Assembly (NCBI RefSeq): GCF_028688855.1
Contig: NZ_JAQTXI010000005.1
Span: 124,001-188,000, forward strand
Source: Neomegalonema sp.
GTDB lineage: Bacteria > Pseudomonadota > Alphaproteobacteria > Rhodobacterales > Rhodobacteraceae
Length of the DNA stretch: 64,000 bases
Direction of reading: 5' to 3'
The translations under genes were made by a program, and so were the position numbers. Of the stretch, positions 1 to 9,102 are shown one piece after another. The stretch's first letter is position 1, and every line of letters starts with the position of its first letter. The notes beneath the pieces are model-generated. The model was not told the DNA's origin and did not search any database. It worked only from the letters and a program-made list of their open reading frames with translations.

Positions 1-258
1 GATCTGGTGGACGTCGGCCACGCGGCCGTAGATCGAATTCTCGACCGGCAGCATGGCGAACCTGGCGCGGCCCTCCTTCACGGCGTTGACGGCCTCCTCG
101 AAGGTCGTGCAGGGCAGGGGGGTCATCTCCGGAAAGACCTCGTCGCAGGCCTGATGCGAGTAGGCGCCGAGATCGCCCTGAAACGAGATCGTCTGATCCG
201 GATTCGAGGGCGCGGCGGGCCGCAGGGCGGGGGTGGAGGCGGAGTCCGAAGAGGTCAC
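1..258 (-). CDS. pheA: Prephenate dehydratase, N-terminal part (gene continues beyond the left edge)
   Basis: Converts prephenate to phenylpyruvate in phenylalanine synthesis, in the cytoplasm. The visible 86 codons hold the opening motif of the family (ISFQGDLGAYSHQA, residues 24-37) and the later PVENSIYGRVADVH block (71-84), which line the catalytic domain. The start is read as GTG at 258, with an AGCTTTCTCC leader; about 23 Ser/Ala/Pro-rich residues precede the conserved core, so a slightly different start is possible. The catalytic Thr-Arg-Phe and the ACT regulatory domain lie outside the window. It is divergent from the cytochrome c gene at 509; a pheA-cytochrome c552 neighbourhood is familiar in Rhodobacterales. 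Family assignment is firm. Confidence 0.9.
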   Translation of the reverse strand, partial: MTSSDSASTPALRPAAPSNPDQTISFQGDLGAYSHQACDEVFPEMTPLPCTTFEEAVNAVKEGRARFAMLPVENSIYGRVADVHQI

Positions 259-508
259 GGAGAAAGCTCCCGAAAAGAGGCGAGCGGCCGGAAGCGGCCG
301 CGCCGCCCTTATACGCCTCCGCGCGCGTCGGGGATAGCTTCCCGAACGGGCCCCGCCTTCCGGAGAATTCGCCGCACGCCGCCCGATCCTTCCCCCTTGC
401 GGCGGCGCGGAGGAAGCGGCTACAAGTCGCGAGGACGCCGCCGCCCGGAGCTTCGCGCCGGGTGGAGGGAACGGCGCCGTCCCCGCCACTGAAGACGGAA
501 TCACGATC

Positions 509-1081
509 ATGGACAGCTTGGAGTTCAGCAAGATCCTTGGCGCCGGCTGCGTCGCGCTTCTGGTTTACGTGGGCATGTCGGAGATCGCGGGCGCCATGTA
601 CGCCGGCCACAAGCTGGAGACGCCCGCCTATTCCGTCGAGGAGGCCGAAGCCGCCTCCGCCGGGCCCGCCGAAGAGGTCGCGCCCATCGCGGCCCGCCTC
701 CAGACCGCCGATCTCGCCGCGGGCGAGAAGGCCTTCGGCGCCTGCAAATCCTGCCACACGGTCAGCAGCGACGGCAAGAACAGCACCGGCCCGGGCCTCT
801 GGGAGCTGGTGAACCGCGAGATCGGAACCCACGCCGGGTTCTCCTATTCCTCCGCCATGGCCGAGAAGGCCGGGCAGCATTGGGACTGGGATCATCTCGA
901 CGCCTTCCTGACCAATCCCAAGGCCTACGCGCCGGGCACCAAGATGTCCTACGCGGGTCTGCGCAATCCTCAGGCCCGGGCGAATCTGATCGCCTGGCTG
1001 AACACCCAGGGCCCTTCGCCCGCGCCCCTGCCGGAGGCTCCCGCCGCCGGAGAGGCTCCCGCCGCGCCCGTCGAGCATTGA
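509..1081 (+). CDS. cycM: Membrane-anchored cytochrome c (CycM / c552 type)
   Basis: A 190-residue class I cytochrome c that would carry electrons in the periplasm between the bc1 complex and terminal oxidases. An uncleaved hydrophobic anchor occupies about residues 9-31, followed by an Ala/Glu-rich linker (35-65). Haem c attaches at CKSCH (79-83) and the distal ligand is M146 in TKMSYAG; the family hallmarks GPGLW and NPKAYAPGTKM are present. A Pro/Ala-rich tail (168-190) follows the domain. The gene stands alone, divergent from pheA, with GGAATCACGATC before the ATG. The anchored form with linker resembles CycM/c-y proteins of alphaproteobacteria. Maturation would need the Ccm system, of which ccmI is found at 44873. 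Confidence 0.9.
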   Translation: MDSLEFSKILGAGCVALLVYVGMSEIAGAMYAGHKLETPAYSVEEAEAASAGPAEEVAPIAARLQTADLAAGEKAFGACKSCHTVSSDGKNSTGPGLWELVNREIGTHAGFSYSSAMAEKAGQHWDWDHLDAFLTNPKAYAPGTKMSYAGLRNPQARANLIAWLNTQGPSPAPLPEAPAAGEAPAAPVEH

Positions 1082-1087
1082 GCCGGA

Positions 1088-1110
1088 GGGGCGTCTGCGG
1101 GCGCCCCCTT
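1088..1110 (+). terminator. Possible terminator after cytochrome c
   Basis: Six base pairs GGGGCG/CGCCCC (1088-1093 and 1102-1107) around an 8-base loop, followed by CTT. It lies 6 bases after the cytochrome stop. The T tract is poor, so this is only a plausible intrinsic terminator. Confidence 0.35.
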
Positions 1111-1331
1111 CCTGCGGATCTCCCGGCGCAGGCGCGCGCGTTAACCGCCGATTCAAATACGCCGCATAGGTTTGAACCGCCCGGGAAGCTCCGCGGCGGT
1201 TCTTTCGTGACTCCACGTTTCGTGATCTTGCGCGCCGGGCTCCGGTCGCCTATCGCCATGATTTATGGAATATGATGCACGGCTCGCAGCCGTCCCGAGC
1301 TTCTCCGGGCCTCTCAAGGGGATACGCCGTC

Positions 1332-3212
1332 ATGTCGCTTCGCCTCACTCGCCGCGCCGCCGCCCTTCTTCTGGCAGGAGGGAGCGCCGGGCTGATCCTG
1401 CCGCCGCGATTGCGGGCGCAGACGGCGGGCGAGGGGGGCGCGGTCGAGAGCGCGGCCGAGAGCGCGGGAGGTTCTCCCGAAGGCTGGATCCGGCGCCATG
1501 GCTCGACCCTGGTCGGCGATCTGAAATATCCGCCGGACTTCCCGCATTTCGACTTCCTGAACCCCGACGCCCCCAAGGGCGGGCGGGTCCGTCTGGGGGG
1601 CTTCGGCAGCTTCGACAGCTTCAATCCCTTCATCGTGAAGGGGATCTCGGCTTCGGGCCTGGGCCTGCTCTTCGACACCCTGACCTCCTCGCCCTATGAC
1701 GAGATCTCGGCGAGCTACGGCCTTCTGGCGGAGTGGATGGAATATCCGCGCGACTTCTCCTCGGTGGCCTTCAAGATCCGCGAGGAGGCGCGCTGGGCCG
1801 ACGGCCGCCCCGTGACGGCGGCGGACGTGATCTTCTCCTTCAAGGCCCTGACCGAGAAGGGCGCGCCCTTCTACCGGACCTATTACCACAACGTGACCGG
1901 CGTCGAGGATCTCGGCGGCGGCGTGGCGCGCTTCACCTTCGACGAGGCGAACAATCGCGAATTGCCGCACATCATGGGGCAACTGACGATCCTGCCGCAA
2001 CATTGGTGGGAGGCCGAAGGCCGCGACTTCGCCCGCAGCGGCTTCGAGAAGCTCATGGGCTCGGGGCCCTATGAACTGGGGACTTACGAAGCCGGACGCT
2101 TCGTCGAGTATCGCCGCCGCCCCGACTACTGGGCGAAGGATCTGCCGATCAGCCGCGGCCAGAACAATTTCGACGTCATCCGCTACGAATACTTCCTCGA
2201 CGACGGCGCCGCCTTCGAGGCCTTCAAGACCGGCCAGATCGAATTCCGCTCCGAGAATTCGGCCAACAACTGGGCGACGATGTATGATTTCCCCGCCCTG
2301 CGGCGCGGCGACGTGATCCGTCGGGAGGTGGAGGAGGAAGGGCCCAAGAGCGCCCAGACCTTCGTGATGAACACGCGCCGTCCGCAGTTCCGGGATCGCC
2401 GCGTGCGCGAGGCGGTCAGCCTGGCCTTCGATTTCGAATGGACCAACAAGACCCTCTTCCACAGCCAGTACGCGCGCCCGCAGAGCTATTTCCAGGGCTC
2501 GAAGGACCTGATGGCCACGGGCCTGCCCGAAGGGGCGGAGCTGGCGCTTCTGGAGCCCTTCCGCGACCAGCTGCCGCCTGAGCTCTTCACCGAGCCTTTC
2601 AGGCTTCCCGTTACGGCGGGCGACGGACGCGACCGTGCCAACCGGCTGCGGGCGACCGCCCTGTTCAAGGAGGCGGGATGGGAGACGAAGGGCGGCAAGC
2701 TCGCGGACGCCTCCGGCGCGCCCTTCAAGATCGAATTCCTCTTCCGTCAGAGCAATCTGGAGCGGATCCTCGCGCCCTTCATCGCGAATCTGAAGCAGCT
2801 GGGCGTCGACGCCTCCCTGCGCTTCATCGACGGCCCGCAATACGTCAACCTCGTGCAGACCCTTCAGTTCGACATGATGGTGGGCGGAATCTCCAATTCG
2901 GAATCGCCCGGCAACGAGCAACGCGACATGTGGGGCTCCGAGACCGCCGACGAGGACGGCACGCGCAATCTCAGCGGGGTGAAGAATCCCGTGGTGGACG
3001 CGCTGATCGACAGGATCGTCTTCGCCGCCGACCGTGAGGAGCTGGAGGTCGCGACCCGCGCCCTCGACCGCGTGCTGCTCTTCGAGCATTACAACGTCCT
3101 CCAGCTCTATACGCCCTACGAACGCATCGCCTACTGGAAGCGCCTGCAGCCTCCTCCGAAACTGCCGCCCTACAGCATCGGGTTTCCGTCGATCTGGTGG
3201 AGCGGCTCCTGA
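1332..3212 (+). CDS. yejA: Extracellular peptide-binding protein, SBP family 5 (YejA-like), copy 1
   Basis: Periplasmic binding protein of a peptide/oligopeptide ABC importer. The start at 1332 is chosen because MSLRLTRRAAALLLAGG gives a signal peptide with a twin-arginine pair and cleavage near residue 30 (LRAQ); an upstream in-frame ATG at 1272 would bury the signal. The mature part begins with the YejA signature GDLKYPPDFPHFD and NPDAPKGG, then DTLTSSPYDE and the DGRPVTAADVIFSF block typical of SBP_bac_5. Length, 626 residues, fits YejA (about 600). Only 15 bases separate it from a second, paralogous binding protein, and the permease and ATPase genes follow on the same strand. Ligand is inferred from family; YejA relatives bind peptides, including microcin C-like ones. 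Confidence 0.9.
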   Translation: MSLRLTRRAAALLLAGGSAGLILPPRLRAQTAGEGGAVESAAESAGGSPEGWIRRHGSTLVGDLKYPPDFPHFDFLNPDAPKGGRVRLGGFGSFDSFNPFIVKGISASGLGLLFDTLTSSPYDEISASYGLLAEWMEYPRDFSSVAFKIREEARWADGRPVTAADVIFSFKALTEKGAPFYRTYYHNVTGVEDLGGGVARFTFDEANNRELPHIMGQLTILPQHWWEAEGRDFARSGFEKLMGSGPYELGTYEAGRFVEYRRRPDYWAKDLPISRGQNNFDVIRYEYFLDDGAAFEAFKTGQIEFRSENSANNWATMYDFPALRRGDVIRREVEEEGPKSAQTFVMNTRRPQFRDRRVREAVSLAFDFEWTNKTLFHSQYARPQSYFQGSKDLMATGLPEGAELALLEPFRDQLPPELFTEPFRLPVTAGDGRDRANRLRATALFKEAGWETKGGKLADASGAPFKIEFLFRQSNLERILAPFIANLKQLGVDASLRFIDGPQYVNLVQTLQFDMMVGGISNSESPGNEQRDMWGSETADEDGTRNLSGVKNPVVDALIDRIVFAADREELEVATRALDRVLLFEHYNVLQLYTPYERIAYWKRLQPPPKLPPYSIGFPSIWWSGS

Positions 3213-3227
3213 TCAGGGAGAAGGAAG

Positions 3228-5063
3228 ATGAAGATGTTTCGCGCAGCCTTTCGCGCCTTGGGCGCGGCGGCCCTCCTGACGGGCTTCTTTGCGGGAGCGG
3301 CCCCTTCCGCCGCCCTTGCGCATGTCCTGGTCGGGTACGGGCTTTCGTCTTTCGGCGACCTGAAATATCCGCCGGATTTCCCGCATTTCGACCATGTGAA
3401 CCCCGAGGCGCCCAAGGGCGGCCAGATGCGGACCACGCCGCAATCGGCGCTGAACGCCTTCGACAGCCTGAATCCCTTCATCCTTCAGGGCGATCCGGCC
3501 GAGGGCGCGGGGACGCTGCCTTTCGACTCGCTGATGGTCTCCGGCGGCGACGAGCCGGACGCCGTCTACGGGCTGGTCGCCGAGCATGCGGAATACGTTC
3601 CCGGCAAATGGGTGACCTTCCAGCTCCGCCCGGAGGCGCGCTTCTCCGACGGGACGCCCGTCACGGCCGAAGACGTGAAGTTCTCCTTCGACATCCTGCG
3701 GGAGAAGGGATCTCCGCGCCTCAAGCCGCAGCTTGAGGGCATCGCCAGCGTGGAGGTCCTGACGCCTCTGCGGGTGCATTACGTCTTCGCCGAGGGCGTC
3801 CCGACGCGCGACCTGCCGCTGGTGGCGGCGGGTCTGCCGATCTTCTCGAAGGCCTCCTGGGAGGGGCGCGATTTCGCGAAGTCCAGCCTCGACCCCATCC
3901 TGGGTTCGGGGCCTTACGTCGTGGAGTCGACGGCGGCGGGCCGCCGCATCGTCTGGAAGCGCCGCGAGGATTACTGGGCGAAGGATCTGCCGGTCAACAA
4001 GGGCCGCTGGAACTTCGACAGGATCGTCTTCGAATATTTCGCCGATTCCACGGCGGGCCGTCAGGCGCTCTTCTCGGGCGAACTGGACCTGCGCGAGGAG
4101 ATGAGCGCCAACGACTGGGCCACCGCCTATGACGCGCCGCCCGTCCGCGACGGGCGCGTGATCCGCGAGGCGATCCCGGACGGCCGTCCGGCGGGCACCC
4201 AGGGCTACTGGCTGAACATGCGGCGTCCGCATCTGGCGGACCCGCGCGTGCGCGAGGCGCTGGATCTGGCCTTCGACTTCGAATGGTCGAACAGGACGCT
4301 GTTCAGCGGGCTCTACCAGCGCACGACGAGCTTCTTCCAGAACTCCGGGCTTGAAGCCCGGGGCCTCCCGACTCCGGGCGAACTGGCGCTTCTGGAGCCC
4401 TTCCGCGACCAGCTTCCGGCCGCCGTCTTCGACGAACCGGCCTATGTCCCGCCCGTCACCGACGGCTCGGGCCGCAACCGCGAGGCCATGCTCCGCGCCG
4501 GCCAGCTGCTGGACGCAGCAGGCTGGAAGGTGGTCAAGGGCAAGCGCGTCAACGCCGCCGGAGAGCCGCTGAAGATCGAATTCCTGGAGGATAATCCGGC
4601 TTTCGCGCGGATCACCAATCCCTATCTCCGGAATCTGGGGCAACTCGGGATCGAGGCGACCCTGCGCCAGATCGACTCCCCGCAGATGCAGCTGCGCCTC
4701 AAGAGCTACGACTACGACATCGTGACGGGGCGGTTCGTCATGGCCCCGACTCCCGGCGTGGAGATGAACGTCTTCTTCAGTTCGGAATCTGCGGCTCAGG
4801 ACGGCGGCTACAATCTTTCGGGCCTCTCCAGCCCGGCGGTGGACGCCCTCGTCGAGGCCGTCGCCGAGGCCCCGACCCGAGAGGCCAACGCCGAGGCCGT
4901 GCGGGCTCTGGACCGCGTGCTGCGCGCCGAACACATCTGGGTGCCGCACTGGAACAAGGCTTCGCACACCCTCGCCTGGTGGGACCGCTACGGACGCCCG
5001 GAGACCAAGCCGCCCTATGACCGGGGCGTGCTGAGCACCTGGTGGGCCCGACCCGCTCCCTGA
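3228..5063 (+). CDS. Extracellular peptide-binding protein, SBP family 5 (YejA-like), copy 2
   Basis: Second binding protein of the same transporter locus, 611 residues. A Sec-type signal peptide ends about residue 31 (APSAALA). The mature start repeats almost exactly the motif of copy 1 (FGDLKYPPDFPHFD, NPEAPKGG), and the family blocks DGTPVTAEDVKFSFD, GSGPYVVE and RREDYWAKDLPV are present, so the two genes are tandem paralogues that have since diverged in the ligand-binding halves. An AAGGAAG ribosome site precedes the ATG. It probably widens the substrate range of the shared YejBEF membrane complex; which binding protein docks preferentially cannot be read from the sequence. Confidence 0.9.
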   Translation: MKMFRAAFRALGAAALLTGFFAGAAPSAALAHVLVGYGLSSFGDLKYPPDFPHFDHVNPEAPKGGQMRTTPQSALNAFDSLNPFILQGDPAEGAGTLPFDSLMVSGGDEPDAVYGLVAEHAEYVPGKWVTFQLRPEARFSDGTPVTAEDVKFSFDILREKGSPRLKPQLEGIASVEVLTPLRVHYVFAEGVPTRDLPLVAAGLPIFSKASWEGRDFAKSSLDPILGSGPYVVESTAAGRRIVWKRREDYWAKDLPVNKGRWNFDRIVFEYFADSTAGRQALFSGELDLREEMSANDWATAYDAPPVRDGRVIREAIPDGRPAGTQGYWLNMRRPHLADPRVREALDLAFDFEWSNRTLFSGLYQRTTSFFQNSGLEARGLPTPGELALLEPFRDQLPAAVFDEPAYVPPVTDGSGRNREAMLRAGQLLDAAGWKVVKGKRVNAAGEPLKIEFLEDNPAFARITNPYLRNLGQLGIEATLRQIDSPQMQLRLKSYDYDIVTGRFVMAPTPGVEMNVFFSSESAAQDGGYNLSGLSSPAVDALVEAVAEAPTREANAEAVRALDRVLRAEHIWVPHWNKASHTLAWWDRYGRPETKPPYDRGVLSTWWARPAP

Positions 5064-5109
5064 ACCGCCGTCGAAAGCCCCCCGCTTCGCGTCAAGAAAG
5101 GCCCCTCCC

Positions 5110-6249
5110 ATGGGCGCTTACATCCTCCGTCGCCTTCTGCTGATGATTCCGACGCTCTTCGGGATCCTCGCCATCAACTTCGCGGTGATCCAGTTCGCGC
5201 CGGGCGGCCCGGTCGAGCAGGTGATCGCCGAACTGAGCGGGCAGGGGCAAAGCTCCACCAGCCGCTTCACCGGCGGCGGCGGCGACATGGCGGGCGGCCC
5301 GACGGCCATGCCCGGCGCCATGGGCGGCGAGGCCTCGGTCACGAGCAAGTATCGCGGCGCCCAGGGCCTTGATCCGGAGTTCATCAAGGATCTCGAACGG
5401 CAGTTCGGCTTCGACAAGCCCGCGCTCGAACGCTTCTGGCTGATGCTCAGGAATTACATGACGTTCAATCTCGGCGAGAGCTATTTCCGCTCCATCTCCG
5501 TGACGGACCTCGTTCTGGAGAAGATGCCGGTCTCGATCTCGCTCGGCCTCTGGACGACGCTGATCGTCTATCTGGTGTCGATCCCTCTGGGGGTGCGCAA
5601 GGCGGTGAAGGCGGGCGGCCGCTTCGACGTCTGGACGAGCGGCGTGATCATCGCGGCCTACGCCATTCCGAGCTTCCTCTTCGCGGTGCTGCTGCGGGTG
5701 CTCTTCGCGGGGGGCTCCTACTGGAACATCTTCCCCCTGCGCGGCATCGAATCCGAGCAATACGCCAACCAGCCCTTCTTCTGGGAGAAGGCCTCCGACC
5801 CCTCCTGGTGGCTGGATTACGTCTGGCATCTCACCTTGCCGGTGACGGCCATGGTGATCGGCGGCTTCGCCACCCTGACGCTGCTGACCAAGAACTCCTT
5901 CCTTGAAGAGATCTCGCGGCAATATGTGCTGACCGCCCGCGCCAAGGGGCTTTCCGAAAGGAGGGTTCTGTATGGCCATGTCTTCCGCAACGCCATGCTG
6001 ATCGTGGTGGCGGGTTTTCCGGCGGCCTTCGTGGGGATCTTCTTCACCGGCTCGCTGCTGATCGAAACGATCTTCTCGCTCGATGGCCTCGGCTATCTCG
6101 GCTACGACGCGGCGATCAAACGCGATTATCCGGTGTTGTTCGGCACCCTCTTCGTCTTCTCGCTGATCGGTCTGGTGATCGGGCTGCTGTCCGATCTTGT
6201 GTATACGTGGATCGATCCGCGCATCGACTTCAGCAAGAGAGGCGGCTGA
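5110..6249 (+). CDS. yejB: Peptide ABC transporter permease, YejB-like
   Basis: Inner-membrane subunit of the peptide importer, 379 residues. The first transmembrane helix lies at about residues 8-30, followed by a Gly/Ser/Met-rich periplasmic loop (about 35-85) and the family block YRGAQGLDPEF. The remaining helices carry the binding-protein-dependent transport domain, with the cytoplasmic coupling sequence RQYVLTARAKGLSERRVL. The long glycine-rich insertion is normal for YejB and should not be taken as a disorder artefact. The gene ends 2 bases before yejE, so the two are translated together. It pairs with YejE to form the channel. Confidence 0.92.
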   Translation: MGAYILRRLLLMIPTLFGILAINFAVIQFAPGGPVEQVIAELSGQGQSSTSRFTGGGGDMAGGPTAMPGAMGGEASVTSKYRGAQGLDPEFIKDLERQFGFDKPALERFWLMLRNYMTFNLGESYFRSISVTDLVLEKMPVSISLGLWTTLIVYLVSIPLGVRKAVKAGGRFDVWTSGVIIAAYAIPSFLFAVLLRVLFAGGSYWNIFPLRGIESEQYANQPFFWEKASDPSWWLDYVWHLTLPVTAMVIGGFATLTLLTKNSFLEEISRQYVLTARAKGLSERRVLYGHVFRNAMLIVVAGFPAAFVGIFFTGSLLIETIFSLDGLGYLGYDAAIKRDYPVLFGTLFVFSLIGLVIGLLSDLVYTWIDPRIDFSKRGG

Positions 6250-6251
6250 TC

Positions 6252-7286
6252 ATGGCGCTTTTCGATCTCAGCCCGATCAACCAGCGCCGCTGGTCGAACT
6301 TCAAGGCGAACCGGCGGGCGATCTGGTCGCTGCGGCTCTTTCTGGCGATCTTCGTGGTCTCTCTCTTCGCGGAGGTCATCGCCAACGACAAGCCGCTGCT
6401 CGTGAAATACGAAGGCGGATATTACACGCCGATCCTGAAGTTCTATCCGGAGACCGCCTTCGGCGGCGATTTCGAGACCGAAGCCGATTATCACGACGAA
6501 TTCCTGGCGAACCTGATCCGGGAAGGCGACGGCTGGATGATCTGGCCGCTCATTCCCTATTCCTACGACACGATCTCCTACGGGGTGGGGCGCGCTCCTG
6601 CGCCGCCGAGCGCGCAGCATGTCCTCGGCGTGGACGACCAGGCCCGCGACGTGACGGCCCGTCTGATCTACGGCTTCCGGATCTCGGTGCTCTTCGGCCT
6701 GACCCTGGCGATCTTCTCCAGCGTGGTGGGGATCATGGCGGGGGCGGTCCAGGGCTATTTCGGCGGCTGGCTGGATCTGGTCTTCCAGCGGGTCATCGAG
6801 ATCTGGAGCAGCACGCCGCAGCTCTATCTGATCATGATCGTCTCGGCGATCATCGTTCCGAGCTTCTGGATGCTGCTCGGGCTGATGCTCCTGTTCTCCT
6901 GGACCTCCCTTGTCGGGGTGGTCCGGGCCGAATTCCTGCGGGCGCGGAATTTCGAATATGTGCGGGCGGCTCAGGCTCTGGGGGTGTCGAACGCCACGAT
7001 CATGCGTCGGCATCTGCTGCCCAACGCCATGGTGGCCACCGTGACCATGGCGCCTTTCGTGGTGACCAGCTCCATCGCGACCCTGACCAGCCTCGACTTC
7101 CTCGGCTTCGGGCTTCCGCCCGGCTCGCCCTCGCTCGGCGAGATGACCCTCCAGGGCCAGAACAATCTTCAGGCGCCCTGGCTCGGGTTCACGGCCTTCT
7201 TCGCCATGGCGATCATGATGTCGCTGCTGGTGTTCATCTTCGAGGGCGTGCGCGACGCCTTCGACCCGCGCAAGACCTTCGTCTGA
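6252..7286 (+). CDS. yejE: Peptide ABC transporter permease, YejE-like
   Basis: Second membrane subunit of the importer, 344 residues. The start at 6252 gives MALFDLSPINQRRWSNFK, the usual YejE opening, with an AGAGAGGCGG ribosome site inside the end of yejB; an in-frame ATG at 6207 would overlap yejB and is less likely. Helix 1 covers about residues 30-47. The periplasmic segment includes KFYPETAFGGDFETEADY, a YejE hallmark, and the cytoplasmic loop carries EYVRAAQALGVSNATIM for contact with the ATPase. It forms the heterodimeric pore with YejB and sits 9 bases before yejF. Confidence 0.92.
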   Translation: MALFDLSPINQRRWSNFKANRRAIWSLRLFLAIFVVSLFAEVIANDKPLLVKYEGGYYTPILKFYPETAFGGDFETEADYHDEFLANLIREGDGWMIWPLIPYSYDTISYGVGRAPAPPSAQHVLGVDDQARDVTARLIYGFRISVLFGLTLAIFSSVVGIMAGAVQGYFGGWLDLVFQRVIEIWSSTPQLYLIMIVSAIIVPSFWMLLGLMLLFSWTSLVGVVRAEFLRARNFEYVRAAQALGVSNATIMRRHLLPNAMVATVTMAPFVVTSSIATLTSLDFLGFGLPPGSPSLGEMTLQGQNNLQAPWLGFTAFFAMAIMMSLLVFIFEGVRDAFDPRKTFV

Positions 7287-7295
7287 GGAACGCCC

Positions 7296-8966
7296 ATGAC
7301 CGACAAACCGGCTGAAAACCCGGCTTCCGGCGATCCGATCCTCGAGATTTCGGATCTGCGTCTGAGCTTCCGCTCCGCCGGCGGGGCGAGCCTGGAGGCC
7401 CTGTGCGGCGTCTCCTTCAAGATCCGCAAGGGCGAGACCGTGGCTCTGGTGGGGGAATCGGGCTCGGGCAAGTCGATCACGGCTCTGGCGGCCATGGGGC
7501 TCCAGCCCGCTTCGGCCGAGCGGACGGGCTCGATCCGCTGGCGCGGCGAAGAAACCGTGGGCCTCACGGAGAAGCAGCTCCAGAGGCTGCGCGGCTCCGA
7601 GATGGCCATGATCTTCCAGGAGCCCATGACGGCCCTGAATCCGCTGCACAGCATCCGCCGCCAGATCGCCGAGAGCCTGAGCCTCCATCGCGGCCTGAGC
7701 GGGCGTCAGGCCACGGAGGCCGTGCTGAAGCTGCTGGAGGAAGTGGGCATCCCCGACGCCGCCCGGCGTCTGGAGGCCTATCCGCATCAGCTCTCGGGCG
7801 GACAGCGCCAGCGCGTGATGATCGCCATGGCTCTGGCCAACGACCCTGATCTGCTCATCGCCGACGAGCCGACCACCGCTCTGGACGTGACGGTCCAGGC
7901 GCAGATTCTGGCGCTGCTCAAGCGGCTTCAGGCCGAGCGCGGCATGGCCATGCTCTTCATCACCCATGATCTGGGCGTGGTGCGGCGGGTGGCGGATCGC
8001 GTCTGCGTGATGACGAAGGGCGAGATCGTCGAGCAGGGGCCGACCGCGGAGATCTTCGCCGCGCCGAAGCACGACTACACCCGCAAGCTTCTGGGCTCCG
8101 AGCCGCGCGGCCGGCCCTCGCCGCTGCCGGAGGGCGCGCCTCTGGCCGCCGAGGCGCGGGAGGCGCGGGTCTGGTTTCCGATCCATACGGGCTTCTTCCG
8201 CCGCGTGACGGGCCATGTGAAGGCGGTGGACGGGGTGTCCTTCGATCTGCGCGCGGGCGAGACTCTGGGCGTGGTGGGGGAATCGGGCTCGGGCAAGAGC
8301 ACGCTCGGCTTCGCGACGCTGCGGCTTCTGCCCCACGAGGCGGAGCGCAGCGGCGAGATCATGGTGCTGGGCCATGACATGCAGAAGCTCTCCTCCGGCG
8401 AGATCCGGCCCTTCCGGCGCGACATGCAGGCGGTGTTCCAGGACCCTTTCGGCTCTCTCTCGCCCCGGCTTTCGGTGGTCGAGATCATCGCCGAGGGGCT
8501 GAAGGCGCACGGGATCACCCCCGATCCTCAGGAGCGCCGCGCCCGCGTGGCCGAAGCCATGGTCGAGGTGGGGCTCGATCCGGCCGCCATGGACCGTTAT
8601 CCGCATGAATTCTCGGGCGGGCAGCGTCAGAGGATCTCCATCGCGCGGGCCATGGCGCTCAAGCCGAAGCTGGTGATCCTCGACGAACCGACCTCGGCGC
8701 TGGACGTGACGGTCCAGGCCCAGATCGTGGACCTGTTGCGCGATCTTCAGCAGAAATACGGCCTGGCCTACATGTTCATCAGCCATGACCTGAGGGTGGT
8801 GCGGGCTCTGGCGCATCGCATCATCGTGATGAAGGACGGGAAGGTGGTGGAGGCGGGTTCCTCCGAAGAGATCTTCGAGCGCCCGAGGACCGATTACGCC
8901 CGCGCCCTGATCGCGGCGGCGCTGCATGACGAAGCGCCGCCCGCCGCTCTGGTCCCCCAGGCCTGA
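7296..8966 (+). CDS. yejF: Peptide ABC transporter ATPase with two ABC domains, YejF-like
   Basis: Energises the YejBE pore; both nucleotide-binding domains are fused in one chain of 556 residues. Domain 1 has Walker A GESGSGKS (53-60), signature LSGGQ (166-170) and Walker [10 protein letters not shown] (187-195). Domain 2 has Walker [10 protein letters not shown] (328-336), FSGGQRQR and [13 protein letters not shown] short Pro-rich link joins them near residue 275. It ends the yejAABEF group; a 136-base gap separates it from unrelated secreted-protein genes. Fused ATPases of this build are characteristic of YejF and of the glutathione transporter GsiA; the neighbouring YejB and YejE decide for YejF. 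Confidence 0.93.
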   Translation: MTDKPAENPASGDPILEISDLRLSFRSAGGASLEALCGVSFKIRKGETVALVGESGSGKSITALAAMGLQPASAERTGSIRWRGEETVGLTEKQLQRLRGSEMAMIFQEPMTALNPLHSIRRQIAESLSLHRGLSGRQATEAVLKLLEEVGIPDAARRLEAYPHQLSGGQRQRVMIAMALANDPDLLIADEPTTALDVTVQAQILALLKRLQAERGMAMLFITHDLGVVRRVADRVCVMTKGEIVEQGPTAEIFAAPKHDYTRKLLGSEPRGRPSPLPEGAPLAAEAREARVWFPIHTGFFRRVTGHVKAVDGVSFDLRAGETLGVVGESGSGKSTLGFATLRLLPHEAERSGEIMVLGHDMQKLSSGEIRPFRRDMQAVFQDPFGSLSPRLSVVEIIAEGLKAHGITPDPQERRARVAEAMVEVGLDPAAMDRYPHEFSGGQRQRISIARAMALKPKLVILDEPTSALDVTVQAQIVDLLRDLQQKYGLAYMFISHDLRVVRALAHRIIVMKDGKVVEAGSSEEIFERPRTDYARALIAAALHDEAPPAALVPQA

Positions 8967-9102
8967 GGCTTTCCCTCCGGAGTCCCGGAGCCCTTGGCCT
9001 GCGGGGCGCCGGATTTCACGCTCTTTCCGATTGCGTCCATGGAGATTTCTCGTCCAGGATACGCCGATCTTGCGGACGTCGACTCAGGGATGAGGAACGA
9101 TC

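Noticed and set aside
1314..3089. Long open frame on the opposite strand of the first peptide-binding protein gene
   Set aside because: Antisense shadow typical of high-GC DNA; the plus-strand gene has signal peptide and family motifs across its length.
5215..5370. Gly/Met-rich loop in YejB considered as an insertion
   Set aside because: YejB proteins normally have a glycine-rich loop at this place before the YRGxxGLDPE block.
6126..8927. 933-codon minus-strand frame over yejE and yejF
   Set aside because: Shadow frame: His/Arg/Gly-rich composition without any domain, directly opposite two well-defined transporter genes.
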